DNA of 64,000 nucleotides from Kitasatospora sp. SUK 42. Lineage in GTDB: Bacteria; Actinomycetota; Actinomycetes; Streptomycetales; Streptomycetaceae. A program made the translations under genes and the position numbers. The notes beneath the pieces are model-generated. The model made no database searches, was not told where the DNA came from, and was given only the letters and a program-made list of their open reading frames with translations. The first letter of the stretch is position 1, and each line of letters opens with the position of its first letter. The stretch covers positions 1,338,244 through 1,402,243 of the forward strand of contig NZ_LFMD02000002.1 of assembly GCF_015776785.2 (NCBI RefSeq), in the 5' to 3' direction. Below are positions 56,499 to 64,000 of this stretch, piece by piece.

Positions 56499-56984
56499 AT
56501 GAAGACGAAGAAGACCCTCCGGAACCTGGCGCTGGCCGCCGCCACCACCGCACTCGCCCTGGCCGGGACCCTGGCCGCCACCGGCACCGCGGAGGCGGCG
56601 CTCGAACGGGGCACCAACTACGTCTCGATCTGGGACGACGAGCCGCTCTACCCGGGCTGGCACCTCGACTCCGCCGGCGCCCGGATGATCATGCAGTCCG
56701 ACGGCAACCTGGTCATCTACCACGGCAATACGCCCGTCTGGGCCACCGGCACCAACAACTGCGGCTACAAGGCCGTCATGCAGTCCGACGGAAACCTCGT
56801 CGTCTACTCCGCCAACGGCGGCTTCTGCTGGGCCCTCGGCACCAACGGCCACCCGCACGCCAGGCTGACCGTCAGCGACAACGGCGCGGTCTTCGTCACC
56901 TGGGGCGGCGACCGGATCCCGCACTCCGGCTCGGGCAACTTCGTCCAGCTGTCGTCCGACCTGTACAGCACCCGCATCGACTAG
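56499..56984 (+). CDS. Secreted bulb-type mannose-binding lectin
   Basis: A 161-residue protein from ATG 56499. The signal peptide (KKTLRNLALAAATTALALAG...TAEA) is cleaved near residue 34. The rest is one B-lectin domain with two full QxDxNxVxY mannose sites (QSDGNLVIY and QSDGNLVVY); a third segment, LTVSDNGAVFVTW, is degenerate. Two Cys (NNCGYK and GFCW) may form a disulfide. Such lectins bind mannose-type glycans outside the cell; roles in adhesion or antagonism are described for bacterial relatives. It is monocistronic and converges on the short SARP gene. Confidence 0.92.
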   Translation: MKTKKTLRNLALAAATTALALAGTLAATGTAEAALERGTNYVSIWDDEPLYPGWHLDSAGARMIMQSDGNLVIYHGNTPVWATGTNNCGYKAVMQSDGNLVVYSANGGFCWALGTNGHPHARLTVSDNGAVFVTWGGDRIPHSGSGNFVQLSSDLYSTRID

Positions 56985-57043
56985 GCCCTGTCCGGCCGAG
57001 GCCCGCCGGCTCTCCGCCGTGGCCGTCGCCCGCACGCCGTGAC

Positions 57044-58465
57044 TCACGCGCGGGCGAGCCACCGGACCAGCTCGGCCACCGTCCACTGTGGCCGGGCTGC
57101 CAGCCTGCCCGCCGCCGTCCGCAGCAGCACCGGCAGGTAGCCGCACACCTCGGCCAGCTCGGCCACCGCCTCCGGCTCCCGCCGCACCCGCTCGGCGCCG
57201 GCCACCCGGGCCAGCAGCTCGAAGGCGTCGTGCGGCTCCAGCGGCCCGACCGCCAGCCGTACGGCGTCGCCCGGCAGTCCCCCCGGCTCCGCGCCGGCCA
57301 CCACCGCCGCGCACCCGGCCACCCCGGGCAGCAGCCCCAGCGGATCGGCGATCCCGTCGACCACCACCAGCACCCGCCGCCCCGCCAGCGCCGCCCGGTA
57401 GCGCGCCGACAGTTCCTCGACGGGAGCCGAGCGCGCGGGCCGCTCCCCCAGCGCCCGGAGGAACCCGGCCAGTACCGCGCCGGTCTCGCCACCGCCCGCG
57501 TACAACTGCCCGTCCGGAAAGGAGTCCTGCACCGCGTGCGCGACGTGCACCGCCAGCGCCGAGGCCCCGCTTCCGGACGGCCCGGACAGGCCCACCACCG
57601 GCGAGGCACCGGCCGCCCGCAGCGCCTGCTCCGCCTCCCGCACCAGCCCGGCCCGCCCGACCAGATCCGGGATGTCCGGCGGCAACTGGCACGGCCGGGG
57701 CAGCGCCCGGACGGCCGCCACCGCCTCCCCGCGCCGGATCCGCTCCGCCAACTCCGCCACCGCGGCCGTCGGTTCGAGCCCCAGCTCCCGGTCCAACCGC
57801 TCCCGCAGCGCCTCGTACTCCGCCAGCGCCTGCGCCGTCCGGCCGCAGCGGTGCAGCGCCAACAGGTGCAGCCGGTGCACCTCCTCGTCCTGCGGATGGT
57901 CCGCCGCCAGCACGCCCAGTGGCCCCAGCGCCTCCGTGTGCCGCCCGAGCGCCAGGTCCACGTCGTACCGCACCTTCAGCGCCGCCAGGCGCCCCGCCGC
58001 CAGCCGCTCCCGGCCCCTCTCCGCGAGCGGCCCGGGCACGCCGTCCAGCGCGCGCGGACCCGCCCACGCCCCGAACGCCCGCACCAGCAACTCCCGGGCC
58101 CGCGCCGGGTCCTGGTGACGCAGAGCGACGGCCTCCGCCACCGCGCCCTCGTACCGGAAGACGTCCACCGCCTCCCGCGGCACCCCGAGCCGGTAGCCGC
58201 CCGCCGCCGCGACCAGCAGCCCCGGCTCGCCCAGGGCCCGCCGCAAACGGTGGACATGCGTGCCGATCTGCCCGGTCGGGTCCTTCGGCCAGCGGGCGTC
58301 GTCCTCCCCCCACAGGCCCTCGACCAGCCGGTCCGTGGGGACCAGCCGGCCCGGAGGAAGCAGCAGGGCGGCGAGCACGGCCCGCTGCTGCGGTCGGCCG
58401 AGGTCGACCTCACGACCGTCGCACCGGGCGCGCAGCGGCCCCAGCACACGGAATTCGAGCCCCAC
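57044..58465 (-). CDS. SARP regulator with degenerate NB-ARC P-loop
   Basis: A 473-residue protein from GTG 58465 (VGLEFRVLGPLRARCDG). Domains: OmpR-type winged helix at residues 1-95 (GRPQQRAVLAALLL, IGTHVHRLRRALGE, YRLGV), bacterial transcriptional activation domain at 100-245 (VDVFRYEGAV, HRLHLLALHRCGRTAQAL, LGLEPTAAVAEL), then a shortened NB-ARC-like part. Its P-loop reads GLSGPSGSGAS at residues 292-302, with Ala at the position of the essential Lys. The Walker B strand RRVLVVVDG is kept. The protein stops after the nucleotide-binding part, without TPR repeats. SARPs activate antibiotic clusters. Here it diverges from a full-length AfsR-like SARP. Confidence 0.88.
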   Translation of the reverse strand: MGLEFRVLGPLRARCDGREVDLGRPQQRAVLAALLLPPGRLVPTDRLVEGLWGEDDARWPKDPTGQIGTHVHRLRRALGEPGLLVAAAGGYRLGVPREAVDVFRYEGAVAEAVALRHQDPARARELLVRAFGAWAGPRALDGVPGPLAERGRERLAAGRLAALKVRYDVDLALGRHTEALGPLGVLAADHPQDEEVHRLHLLALHRCGRTAQALAEYEALRERLDRELGLEPTAAVAELAERIRRGEAVAAVRALPRPCQLPPDIPDLVGRAGLVREAEQALRAAGASPVVGLSGPSGSGASALAVHVAHAVQDSFPDGQLYAGGGETGAVLAGFLRALGERPARSAPVEELSARYRAALAGRRVLVVVDGIADPLGLLPGVAGCAAVVAGAEPGGLPGDAVRLAVGPLEPHDAFELLARVAGAERVRREPEAVAELAEVCGYLPVLLRTAAGRLAARPQWTVAELVRWLARA

Positions 58466-58598
58466 GGCCCACCCCTCGAAGCCCAGAGTGCGGTGCACGA
58501 TCAGTGACAGAGCATAAGTCGCCGGGGTATGGGGGCGCCGCATTCCGGACGGAAGTGGCGAGATCCCGGCACAGGACGACCGGCAGGGGACGGAACAC
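58466..58598. promoter_or_regulatory. Divergent promoter region of the two SARP genes
   Basis: 133 bases between two starts. It contains CAGTGACAGAGCATAAGTCG and other lower-GC stretches. SARP binding sites are usually heptameric direct repeats; I cannot identify a clear set. Confidence 0.4.
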
Positions 58599-61511
58599 AT
58601 GGTGGACATGGGGGGATCGCGGCTGCGGTTCGCACTGCTGGGCCCACTGCGGGCCTGGTACGGAGCCGAGGAGGTGGAACTCGGCCGCCCGCAGCAACGC
58701 GCCGTGCTCGCCGTCCTGATCGGCGCCGCCGGGCGGACGGTGGCGACCTCGGTGCTGGTCGAGGGCGTGTGGGGCGGCGCCCCGCCGGGCGACCCGCGCA
58801 AGGCCGTCCAGCTCGCCGTCTCCCGGCTGCGCGCCGCGTTCAGGCCGCACACCGGCGACGACCCGCAGCACCTGCCGCTGGTGCGCGTCGGCGACGGCTA
58901 CGCGCTCAAGCCCGCGCCCACCGACGCCCAGGAGTGGCAGGCGCTGCTCGCCGAGGCCGAACGGCTGCGCCGGGCCGGCGCCCCGCCGCAGGACGTACGG
59001 GAGGTGCTGCACCGCGCCCAGCGGCTGTGGGCCGGCGAGCCGCTCGCCGGACTGCCCGGACCGCACGCCGAAACCGTCCGGGCCCGCCTCACCGAACAGC
59101 GGATCTCGGCCAGGGAGTCCCAGCTGGAACTGGACACCGAACTCGGCGACCGCACCGACCTCACCGCCGAAGCCGCCGCGCTCGTCCTGGAACACCCCGG
59201 CCGGCCCCGGCTCACCACCGTCCTGATGCACGCCCTCCACCAGGCCGGCCGCAAGGCCGAGGCGCTCGCCGTGTACGAGGACGCCCGCCCGTCGCTGCCG
59301 CCGGACGCACCCGGCCCGGCCGCCCTCCAACTGCGCATCCTGCGCGAGGACCCGACCCTTCTCCCCGCCCGCACCGCCCCCGAACCCACCGCCGACTCCT
59401 GGCAGGCACCCGACCAACTCCCCTCCGGCCTACCCGACTTCACCGGACGCGTCGAAGAGGTCGAAACCCTCGCCGAACGCCTCGCCGCGGCCGGCGGCCG
59501 CGCCGTCGTGGTCTCCGCCCTCGACGGCATGGGCGGCGTCGGCAAGACCACCCTCGCCGTCCACGTCGCCCGGCAGGCCCGTGAGCGCTTCCCCGACGGT
59601 CAGCTCTTCGCCGACCTGCGCGGCGCCGACCGCACCCCGCCCACCCCCGGCACCGTCCTGGCCGGCTTCCTGCGCGCCCTCGGCGTCGCCCCCGGCGAGA
59701 TCCCGCCCGACACCGGCGAACGCAGCGCCCTCTACCGCTCCGCACTCGCCGGACGGCGCGTCCTGGTCGTCCTCGACAACGCCGCCACCTTCGACCACGT
59801 CGAACACCTGCTGCCCGGCGCGGCCGGCTGCGCCGTGCTGATCACCAGCCGGCAGCGGCTCACCGGCCTCTCCGGGGCGCACCACCTGCGCCTGGACACC
59901 CTGCCGCCCACCGAGGCCCTGGAACTTCTCACCCGGATCGTCGGCGCCGACCGCACGGCCGCCGAACCGGAGGCCGCCGAAGAGGTCGTCCGGGCCTGCG
60001 GACTGCTGCCGCTGGCCGTCCGCATCGCCGCCTCCCGGCTCGCCGCCGACCCCGCGCTCACCCTCGCCGCCCTCGCCGAAGGGCTGCGCCACGAACACCG
60101 GCTGGCCGAACTCAGCGACGGCGAACGGACCGTGGAGGCCACCTTCGCCCTCTCCTACCACCGCCTCGACCCGGAACTCGCCCGCGCCTTCCGCCTGCTC
60201 TCCCTGCCGGACGCCCCCGACCTCCCGCTGCCCTGCGCCGCCGCCCTGCTCGGCCGCAGCGAGGACGAGACCGACCGGCTCCTCGAAGAACTCGTCGACC
60301 TCAACCTGCTGCAGTCCCCCCGGTTCGACCGCTACGGCTTCCACGACCTCGTCCGCGCCTACGCCCGCGACCGGCTCGCCGCCGAGGAGGACACCGCCGA
60401 ACGCACCGCCGCCACCGAGCGGCTGCTCGACTTCTGCCTCGCCACCGCCCGCAACGCCGACCTCGCCGCCCGCAAGGCCGAACCGGCCGAACTCAGCCTG
60501 CTCGGCGCCCCCGTAGCCGCTCCCGGCCTGCCCATCGCCGACGGCGCCGAAGCGGTGCGCTGGATGCGCGAGCAGGCCGAGGTGCACGCCGCCGCCATCG
60601 CCCTCAGCTGCGCCGACCCGGCCCTGCCACTGGACCGCGCCGCCGAACTCGCCGACCGGATGGGCGCGGTGCTCGCCGAACGCACCCAGACCGGCGTCAT
60701 CGTCGATCTCGCCGGGCGGCTCGCCCGGGAGGCCGAAACCCGCGGCGAACCCGGGCCACTCGCCCTCGCCCGCTACCTGCGCGGCAGCATGCTCTGGCAC
60801 ATCAACCGCTACACCGAGTCGGAGGAGGACCTCCGCCGGGCCGTCGACCTCTGCACCGCAGGGGGCCCCGAGCGGGTGCTCGCCAAGGCCCTGCTGAACA
60901 TGGGAGGCAACGCCCGCGTCCACGGCCGCTACGCCGAGGCCGCCGAACACGCAGGCCGCGCCGCCGAGCTGTTCCACCGCCTCGGCGCCCGGCGTGCCGA
61001 GGGCAGCGCGCTCGGCGAGTTCGCGTTCAGCGCCGCCCACACCGGGCGCCTCGGCGAGGCCCGGGACGCCGCCGAACGCAGCGCCCGCCTGATGAGCGCC
61101 TCGGGACCGGTCTCCGCCGCGACCGGCCGCTACTACCTCGCCCGCGTCCTGCGCCTGTGCGGCGACCCGGAGGCGGCGCTCGCCCACGCCGTCGCGGCCC
61201 GCGAGGAGTTCGCCACCCTCCAGGTCACCGTCTTCGCGGCCGCCGCCGGAGACCTCGCCGCCCGCATCCACGCCGAGGCCGACCGCTGGCTGCCCGCCGT
61301 CGACGCCGCCGAAGCCGTCCTCCCCCTCGCCCGCCGCACCAGCGCCGCCCTGGAGGCCGGCCTGCTGCGCACCCTCGGCACCGCCCTCACCGGCCTCGGC
61401 CGCCCGCGCCAGGCCCGGGCCTGTCTGGCGGACTCCCTGGAGCTGTACGAACGGCTGGGCCTGGAGGAGGAGGCGGCGCAGGCCAGGAAGCTGCTGGCGG
61501 GTCTCGACTGA
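58599..61511 (+). CDS. AfsR-like SARP-NB-ARC-TPR regulator
   Basis: A 970-residue protein from ATG 58599 (GGGGA upstream; ATG 58608 also possible). It has a winged helix (LRFALLGPLRAWYG, GRPQQRAVLAVLIG), an activation domain at about 100-250, then NB-ARC with an intact P-loop GMGGVGKTTLAVH near residue 312, Walker B RRVLVVLDNA, ITSRQRLTGLSG and GLLPLAVRIAASRLA. A long C-terminal region of TPR-like helices follows. The layout matches AfsR, which in S. coelicolor is phosphorylated by a Ser/Thr kinase and activates afsS. No afsK or afsS is seen here. The linker between the activation and NB-ARC domains is Pro-rich. Confidence 0.93.
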   Translation: MVDMGGSRLRFALLGPLRAWYGAEEVELGRPQQRAVLAVLIGAAGRTVATSVLVEGVWGGAPPGDPRKAVQLAVSRLRAAFRPHTGDDPQHLPLVRVGDGYALKPAPTDAQEWQALLAEAERLRRAGAPPQDVREVLHRAQRLWAGEPLAGLPGPHAETVRARLTEQRISARESQLELDTELGDRTDLTAEAAALVLEHPGRPRLTTVLMHALHQAGRKAEALAVYEDARPSLPPDAPGPAALQLRILREDPTLLPARTAPEPTADSWQAPDQLPSGLPDFTGRVEEVETLAERLAAAGGRAVVVSALDGMGGVGKTTLAVHVARQARERFPDGQLFADLRGADRTPPTPGTVLAGFLRALGVAPGEIPPDTGERSALYRSALAGRRVLVVLDNAATFDHVEHLLPGAAGCAVLITSRQRLTGLSGAHHLRLDTLPPTEALELLTRIVGADRTAAEPEAAEEVVRACGLLPLAVRIAASRLAADPALTLAALAEGLRHEHRLAELSDGERTVEATFALSYHRLDPELARAFRLLSLPDAPDLPLPCAAALLGRSEDETDRLLEELVDLNLLQSPRFDRYGFHDLVRAYARDRLAAEEDTAERTAATERLLDFCLATARNADLAARKAEPAELSLLGAPVAAPGLPIADGAEAVRWMREQAEVHAAAIALSCADPALPLDRAAELADRMGAVLAERTQTGVIVDLAGRLAREAETRGEPGPLALARYLRGSMLWHINRYTESEEDLRRAVDLCTAGGPERVLAKALLNMGGNARVHGRYAEAAEHAGRAAELFHRLGARRAEGSALGEFAFSAAHTGRLGEARDAAERSARLMSASGPVSAATGRYYLARVLRLCGDPEAALAHAVAAREEFATLQVTVFAAAAGDLAARIHAEADRWLPAVDAAEAVLPLARRTSAALEAGLLRTLGTALTGLGRPRQARACLADSLELYERLGLEEEAAQARKLLAGLD

Positions 61512-61599
61512 TCGTCTGCTACGCGCGTTGGCCGCCTGTCCACCGCGGTCCGGGACCGTTCTTCCCGCCGCTTCTCCACCGAGAACGTCGGAGCACCCG

Positions 61600-61692
61600 A
61601 TGAGCACCGTCACCCGCACCCGCAGGCTCCTCGCCGGGCTCGGCGCCGCCGCGCGGACCGGGCCCGTCCCCATGGCGCTCCAGGCGACTTGA
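61600..61692 (+). CDS. 30-codon mini-ORF, doubtful
   Basis: ATG 61600 follows CGGAGCACCCG and opens a frame of 30 codons (MSTVTRTRRLLAGLGAAART...) ending TGA at 61690. The start resembles a signal peptide or the cut-off beginning of a larger exported protein. Nothing downstream continues it in frame. It could be a relic or a chance ORF. Confidence 0.25.
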   Translation: MSTVTRTRRLLAGLGAAARTGPVPMALQAT

Positions 61693-61977
61693 GGGGTGTA
61701 CGACCGTTCGTCAACGACTGGTCACGGCCCGACGTCCCTTGGCACGGACCCGCCCGGGACTCGTCACGGGCGGGTCAAAGGAGCGCCAAGACCGTGGCGT
61801 GCCACCGTCCCGCTGGACGACGAACGCCCCTCGGACGGGCCGCCGCCACGGTGGCCCCGAAAGACGGGGGACGTGTCATGAAGCACATCCGCAGCGGGCG
61901 CCACGCCCTTGGAAGCGACCTGCGCCACCCCCGCCCGGAGCTCGGCCCGACCGGCCTGCCCGGCCTGCCCGGCCCGA
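61693..61977. other. Gap between mini-ORF and TetR gene
   Basis: 285 bases with no convincing gene. An ATG at 61878 opens a frame on the plus strand with Gly/Pro/Arg composition only. Confidence 0.4.
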
Positions 61978-62619
61978 TCAGCCTGCCGCCGGGGCGCCGT
62001 GGAGCCGCAGGAAGGCGTCGACGCCCCGCTCCGCGGTCCGCTCGACCTCCGCCCCGGCCATCGGGACGGCGCCCCAGAAGGAGCGCTCGGCGATGCCCTG
62101 GAAGGTCAGCAGGGTGAACTGCTCGGCGGCCAGCTCCGGGTCGGCCTCCGTCAGCAGTCCCCGGCCGGCCAGCGCCTCGAAGTGCGCCGCGAGGTCGCGC
62201 CGGGTGGCCACCGGGCCGGCCTCCAGCCAGGCCTCCAGCACGTCCGCCGGGATGTTGGCCACCTCGGCGCGGATGGCCCGGCCGAGCGCGCCGTGGTCCC
62301 CCGCGGCGAGGACGGTGTGCGCCCGCTCGACGGCGAAGTCGACCAGGCCCCGGCGCAGGTCCACCACCTTGTCCAGGTGCTTCGCCATCAGCTCCCGGAT
62401 GCCGTCGGCCAGTTCCGCCGAGTTCCGCAGGGCCACCGACAGGAAGAGGGTCTCCTTGTCGGCGAAGTGGTTGTAGACCGTCCGCTTGGACACCCCGGCC
62501 TCGGCCGCTATCGCGTCCATGCTGGCCCGGACGTACCCCTCGCGCCCGAAGACCGCCGTCGCGGCCCGGGTGATCGCCTTCCGCTTCTCCGGCCGTCCCG
62601 CTCCGCCCGTGGTCGCCAC
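61978..62619 (-). CDS. TetR/AcrR-family regulator
   Basis: A 213-residue protein starting at 62619. Helix-turn-helix: RKAITRAATAVFGREGYVRASMDAIAAEAGVSKRTVYNHFADKETLFL (landmarks: AIAAEAGVSKRTVYNHF). The C-terminal domain resembles the AefR-like class (AVERAHTVLAAGDHGALGRAI, TFQGIAERSFWG). It has no adjacent efflux gene on its own strand. Upstream, across 311 bases, lie a DUF6542 gene and an LCP gene on the other strand, with a perfect palindrome between. Confidence 0.92.
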   Translation of the reverse strand: MATTGGAGRPEKRKAITRAATAVFGREGYVRASMDAIAAEAGVSKRTVYNHFADKETLFLSVALRNSAELADGIRELMAKHLDKVVDLRRGLVDFAVERAHTVLAAGDHGALGRAIRAEVANIPADVLEAWLEAGPVATRRDLAAHFEALAGRGLLTEADPELAAEQFTLLTFQGIAERSFWGAVPMAGAEVERTAERGVDAFLRLHGAPAAG

Positions 62620-62930
62620 GGCCCACTCCTCATCCGTCGGCGCTCCTGGCCGACCTTCTCAAAACCGTCCGGTGTAGTTTTCTCGGGCGACTCCCGGCCC
62701 GGGCTTGCCACCGAACAGCTGTGCTCTATGCTGCGTACCGATCTCTACACCTCTGTAGAGCAAATCCGAAAACGTGCCTGCCCCCGGACAGCAGCGGGAA
62801 ACCGAGAACGGGAACCGGCCGGCCGAACACCAGCGTCCCGTACTGGCAGCGCCACAACCTCTCTCCCACGGCGAGACGGCGCAGGCGCCGACCACGGCGC
62901 GCGGAGCACGGGAACACCGGGGGTGAGAGC
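62620..62930. other. 311-base divergent gap between TetR and DUF6542 genes
   Basis: No gene is visible; the frame open from 62721 belongs to the DUF6542 gene but has no coding character before 62931. It holds an 18-base palindrome and CTCTATGCTGCG/CTCTACAC motifs that probably mark the promoters. Confidence 0.5.
62743..62760. promoter_or_regulatory. Perfect inverted repeat, candidate TetR operator
   Basis: CTCTACA-CCTC-TGTAGAG is an exact seven-base inverted repeat with a four-base centre. It is 124 bases upstream of the TetR start and 171 bases upstream of the DUF6542 start. Size and symmetry suit a TetR-family dimer. Confidence 0.6.
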
Positions 62931-63392
62931 GTGGCGGGGCAGCGAGGACGGTCGTCCGACCAGGGTTCACGGCGGCGGGCGGCACCGGGCAGGCCCGACG
63001 GCCCCACCCGCCCCTTCTCCGGCGGTCCGGCCCTGCCCGCGGCGGTGGCCGTCGGGCTTCCGCTGGTGGGTGCGGGGATCGACGAGCTCTCCGGCTCCGG
63101 CATGGGCCTGGCGTTCGCGGTGTGCGCGGTGCTCGGGACGGGCCTGGCGGCCGCGCTCAGCACCCGCAGCGGCTGGTGGTGGGTGGTGGCGGCCTCGCCG
63201 CTGGTCGTGCTGGGCATAACGGCCGTCGCCGAACTGGTGGCCAACAGCGACCTGTACCAGGGCAACCGCCTGGCCACCGGCTCGGCGAAGTGGGTGGTGC
63301 ACGGCTTCCCCGTGATGGCACAGGCCGCGGCCGCGGCCCTACTGGTGATCGTGGTCCGGGTGGTCCGGGACCGGAGGAGGCACCATGGCTGA
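62931..63392 (+). CDS. DUF6542-type membrane protein
   Basis: A 153-residue protein from GTG 62931 (GGGGGTGAGAGC upstream). After a 30-residue polar start there are four hydrophobic segments: GGPALPAAVAVGLPLVGAGID, GLAFAVCAVLGTGLAAAL, WWWVVAASPLVVLGITAVAEL and VMAQAAAAALLVIVVRVV. It looks like the actinobacterial DUF6542 family of small integral membrane proteins, function unknown. Its end overlaps the start of the LCP gene by eight bases, so both are co-translated and may act together at the cell wall. Confidence 0.78.
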   Translation: MAGQRGRSSDQGSRRRAAPGRPDGPTRPFSGGPALPAAVAVGLPLVGAGIDELSGSGMGLAFAVCAVLGTGLAAALSTRSGWWWVVAASPLVVLGITAVAELVANSDLYQGNRLATGSAKWVVHGFPVMAQAAAAALLVIVVRVVRDRRRHHG

Positions 63393-64000
63393 CAACGGCG
63401 AGCAGCGGGACGGCGGCCGCGACGGCGGCCGGGCCTCCGGGCGCAGGGCCGCACAGGCGAAGGCTCCGGCCCGCCGCCCCTCCCCGGTGCTGATCGCGGG
63501 CCGGGTGGTGGCCTGCACGATGGGCTTCGCGGTGTTCGCCGCCAGCGGCGTCGTCTGGTACGAGTACACCTCGCTGACCGACGGGATGACCACGTCCAAC
63601 GCCATCTCGGAGACCAAGAAGGACGCCCCCAAGCACCTGGACAACTCGGTCAACCTGCTGCTGATCGGTCTCGACAGCCGCAAGGCGATGGACGGTTCGG
63701 ACCTGCCCCCGGAGTTCGTCCAGGACGAGCTGCACGCCGGCCACAGCTCCGACATCGGCGGCTACAACACCAACTCGCTGATCCTGCTGCACATACCGGC
63801 CAACGGCGGCAAGGCGCAGGCGGTCTCCATACCCCGCGACGACTACGTCATGACGTACAACGGGGACGGCTCCCAGCAGGGCATGCACAAGATCAAGGAG
63901 GCCTACGGGATCGCCAAGGAGAAGGTGACCCCGGGCCTGACGGCCAAGGGCCTCAAGGGCGCGGACCTGGAGAAGGCCGGCCGCGACGCGGGCCGGGCCG
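63385..64000 (+). CDS. LytR-CpsA-Psr (LCP) family protein, 3' end missing
   Basis: Partial gene from ATG 63385 (GGAGGAGG five bases before) to the window edge; 205 codons are visible. It has a cytoplasmic polar N-terminus, one membrane helix (VLIAGRVVACTMGFAVFAASGVVWYEY, about residues 35-60), then the beginning of the LCP domain: VNLLLIGLDSRKAMDG, GGYNTNSLILLHI with the conserved Asn/Ser, and AVSIPRDDYVMTYNG with the metal- and lipid-binding Arg-Asp. LCP proteins attach teichoic acids, galactans or other polymers from polyprenyl carriers to peptidoglycan. It is coupled to the DUF6542 gene. Confidence 0.93.
   Translation, partial: MADNGEQRDGGRDGGRASGRRAAQAKAPARRPSPVLIAGRVVACTMGFAVFAASGVVWYEYTSLTDGMTTSNAISETKKDAPKHLDNSVNLLLIGLDSRKAMDGSDLPPEFVQDELHAGHSSDIGGYNTNSLILLHIPANGGKAQAVSIPRDDYVMTYNGDGSQQGMHKIKEAYGIAKEKVTPGLTAKGLKGADLEKAGRDAGRA

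Noticed and set aside
57044..61511. Edge of an antibiotic biosynthetic cluster
   Set aside because: SARPs alone; no polyketide, peptide or terpene synthase and no tailoring enzymes in the window.
61600..61977. Larger exported protein gene starting at 61600
   Set aside because: The frame stops after 30 codons and no frameshifted continuation has a recognisable domain.

Overview
The window is about 64 kb of very GC-rich DNA. It has the strong third-position GC bias, GTG/TTG starts, long spurious antisense ORFs and gene families of a filamentous actinobacterium, most likely Streptomyces or the closely related Kitasatospora. Supporting markers are a SepX-type divisome protein, an HrdD-type sigma factor, a fused CofG/CofH F420 synthase, an XRE/DUF5753 regulator paired with DUF397, SARP regulators and several apparently leaderless genes. 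There is no rRNA, no CRISPR array, no transposase and no phage or plasmid module. Two tRNAs are present: Ala (anticodon CGC) and Arg (anticodon CCT).

Layout. 0-1.6 kb: the end of a cell-wall operon on the minus strand (FtsW/RodA translationally coupled to the start of a PbpA-type transpeptidase). 1.7-5.7 kb: a two-gene ABC transporter, then a coupled pair of exported membrane-anchored proteins, one with a von Willebrand A domain. 5.7-8.7 kb: two polytopic membrane proteins (DUF2079 and GT87). 8.8-24 kb: a largely minus-strand block whose content (sepX/glpR, rimJ, moaB, moaC, moeA, galU, 5-formyltetrahydrofolate cyclo-ligase, then fmdB and mscL) matches a neighbourhood conserved across Actinobacteria. 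Inside it are a GGDEF protein, a penicillin acylase, a cation/proton antiporter and an MFS exporter. 24-32 kb: hrdD-like sigma factor, PAP2 phosphatase, an FtsX-type permease with no ATPase, tRNA-Arg and a membrane glycosyltransferase. 31.6-45.3 kb: a large D,D-carboxypeptidase, a GPP34 protein, the XRE/DUF397 pair, an ADP-ribosylglycohydrolase, fbiC, a LolA-like protein operonic with an ABC exporter, and RarD.

45.4-64 kb looks more accessory. It holds small regulator/target pairs in divergent layout (HxlR with a quinone-oxidoreductase-like protein, MerR with an SDR, CGNR with an MFS), a TetR regulator, a GH19 chitinase, a TPR-like protein, a DsbA/FrnE oxidoreductase and a secreted bulb-type lectin. 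Next come two divergent SARP regulators, one intact AfsR-like and one short with a damaged P-loop. A TetR regulator facing a DUF6542/LytR-CpsA-Psr pair follows. The last gene runs off the window.

Themes. Cell envelope and division dominate the first half: FtsW/PbpA, SepX with a MoeA/gephyrin homologue, carboxypeptidase, and LCP at the far end. Many transcription units end in long perfect hairpins, which I list as terminators. Several short tandem repeats (8, 9, 15-17, 18, 36, 77 and 184 bp periods) lie in intergenic gaps or low-complexity coding segments. All functional calls come from reading motifs and gene order; no database search was run.
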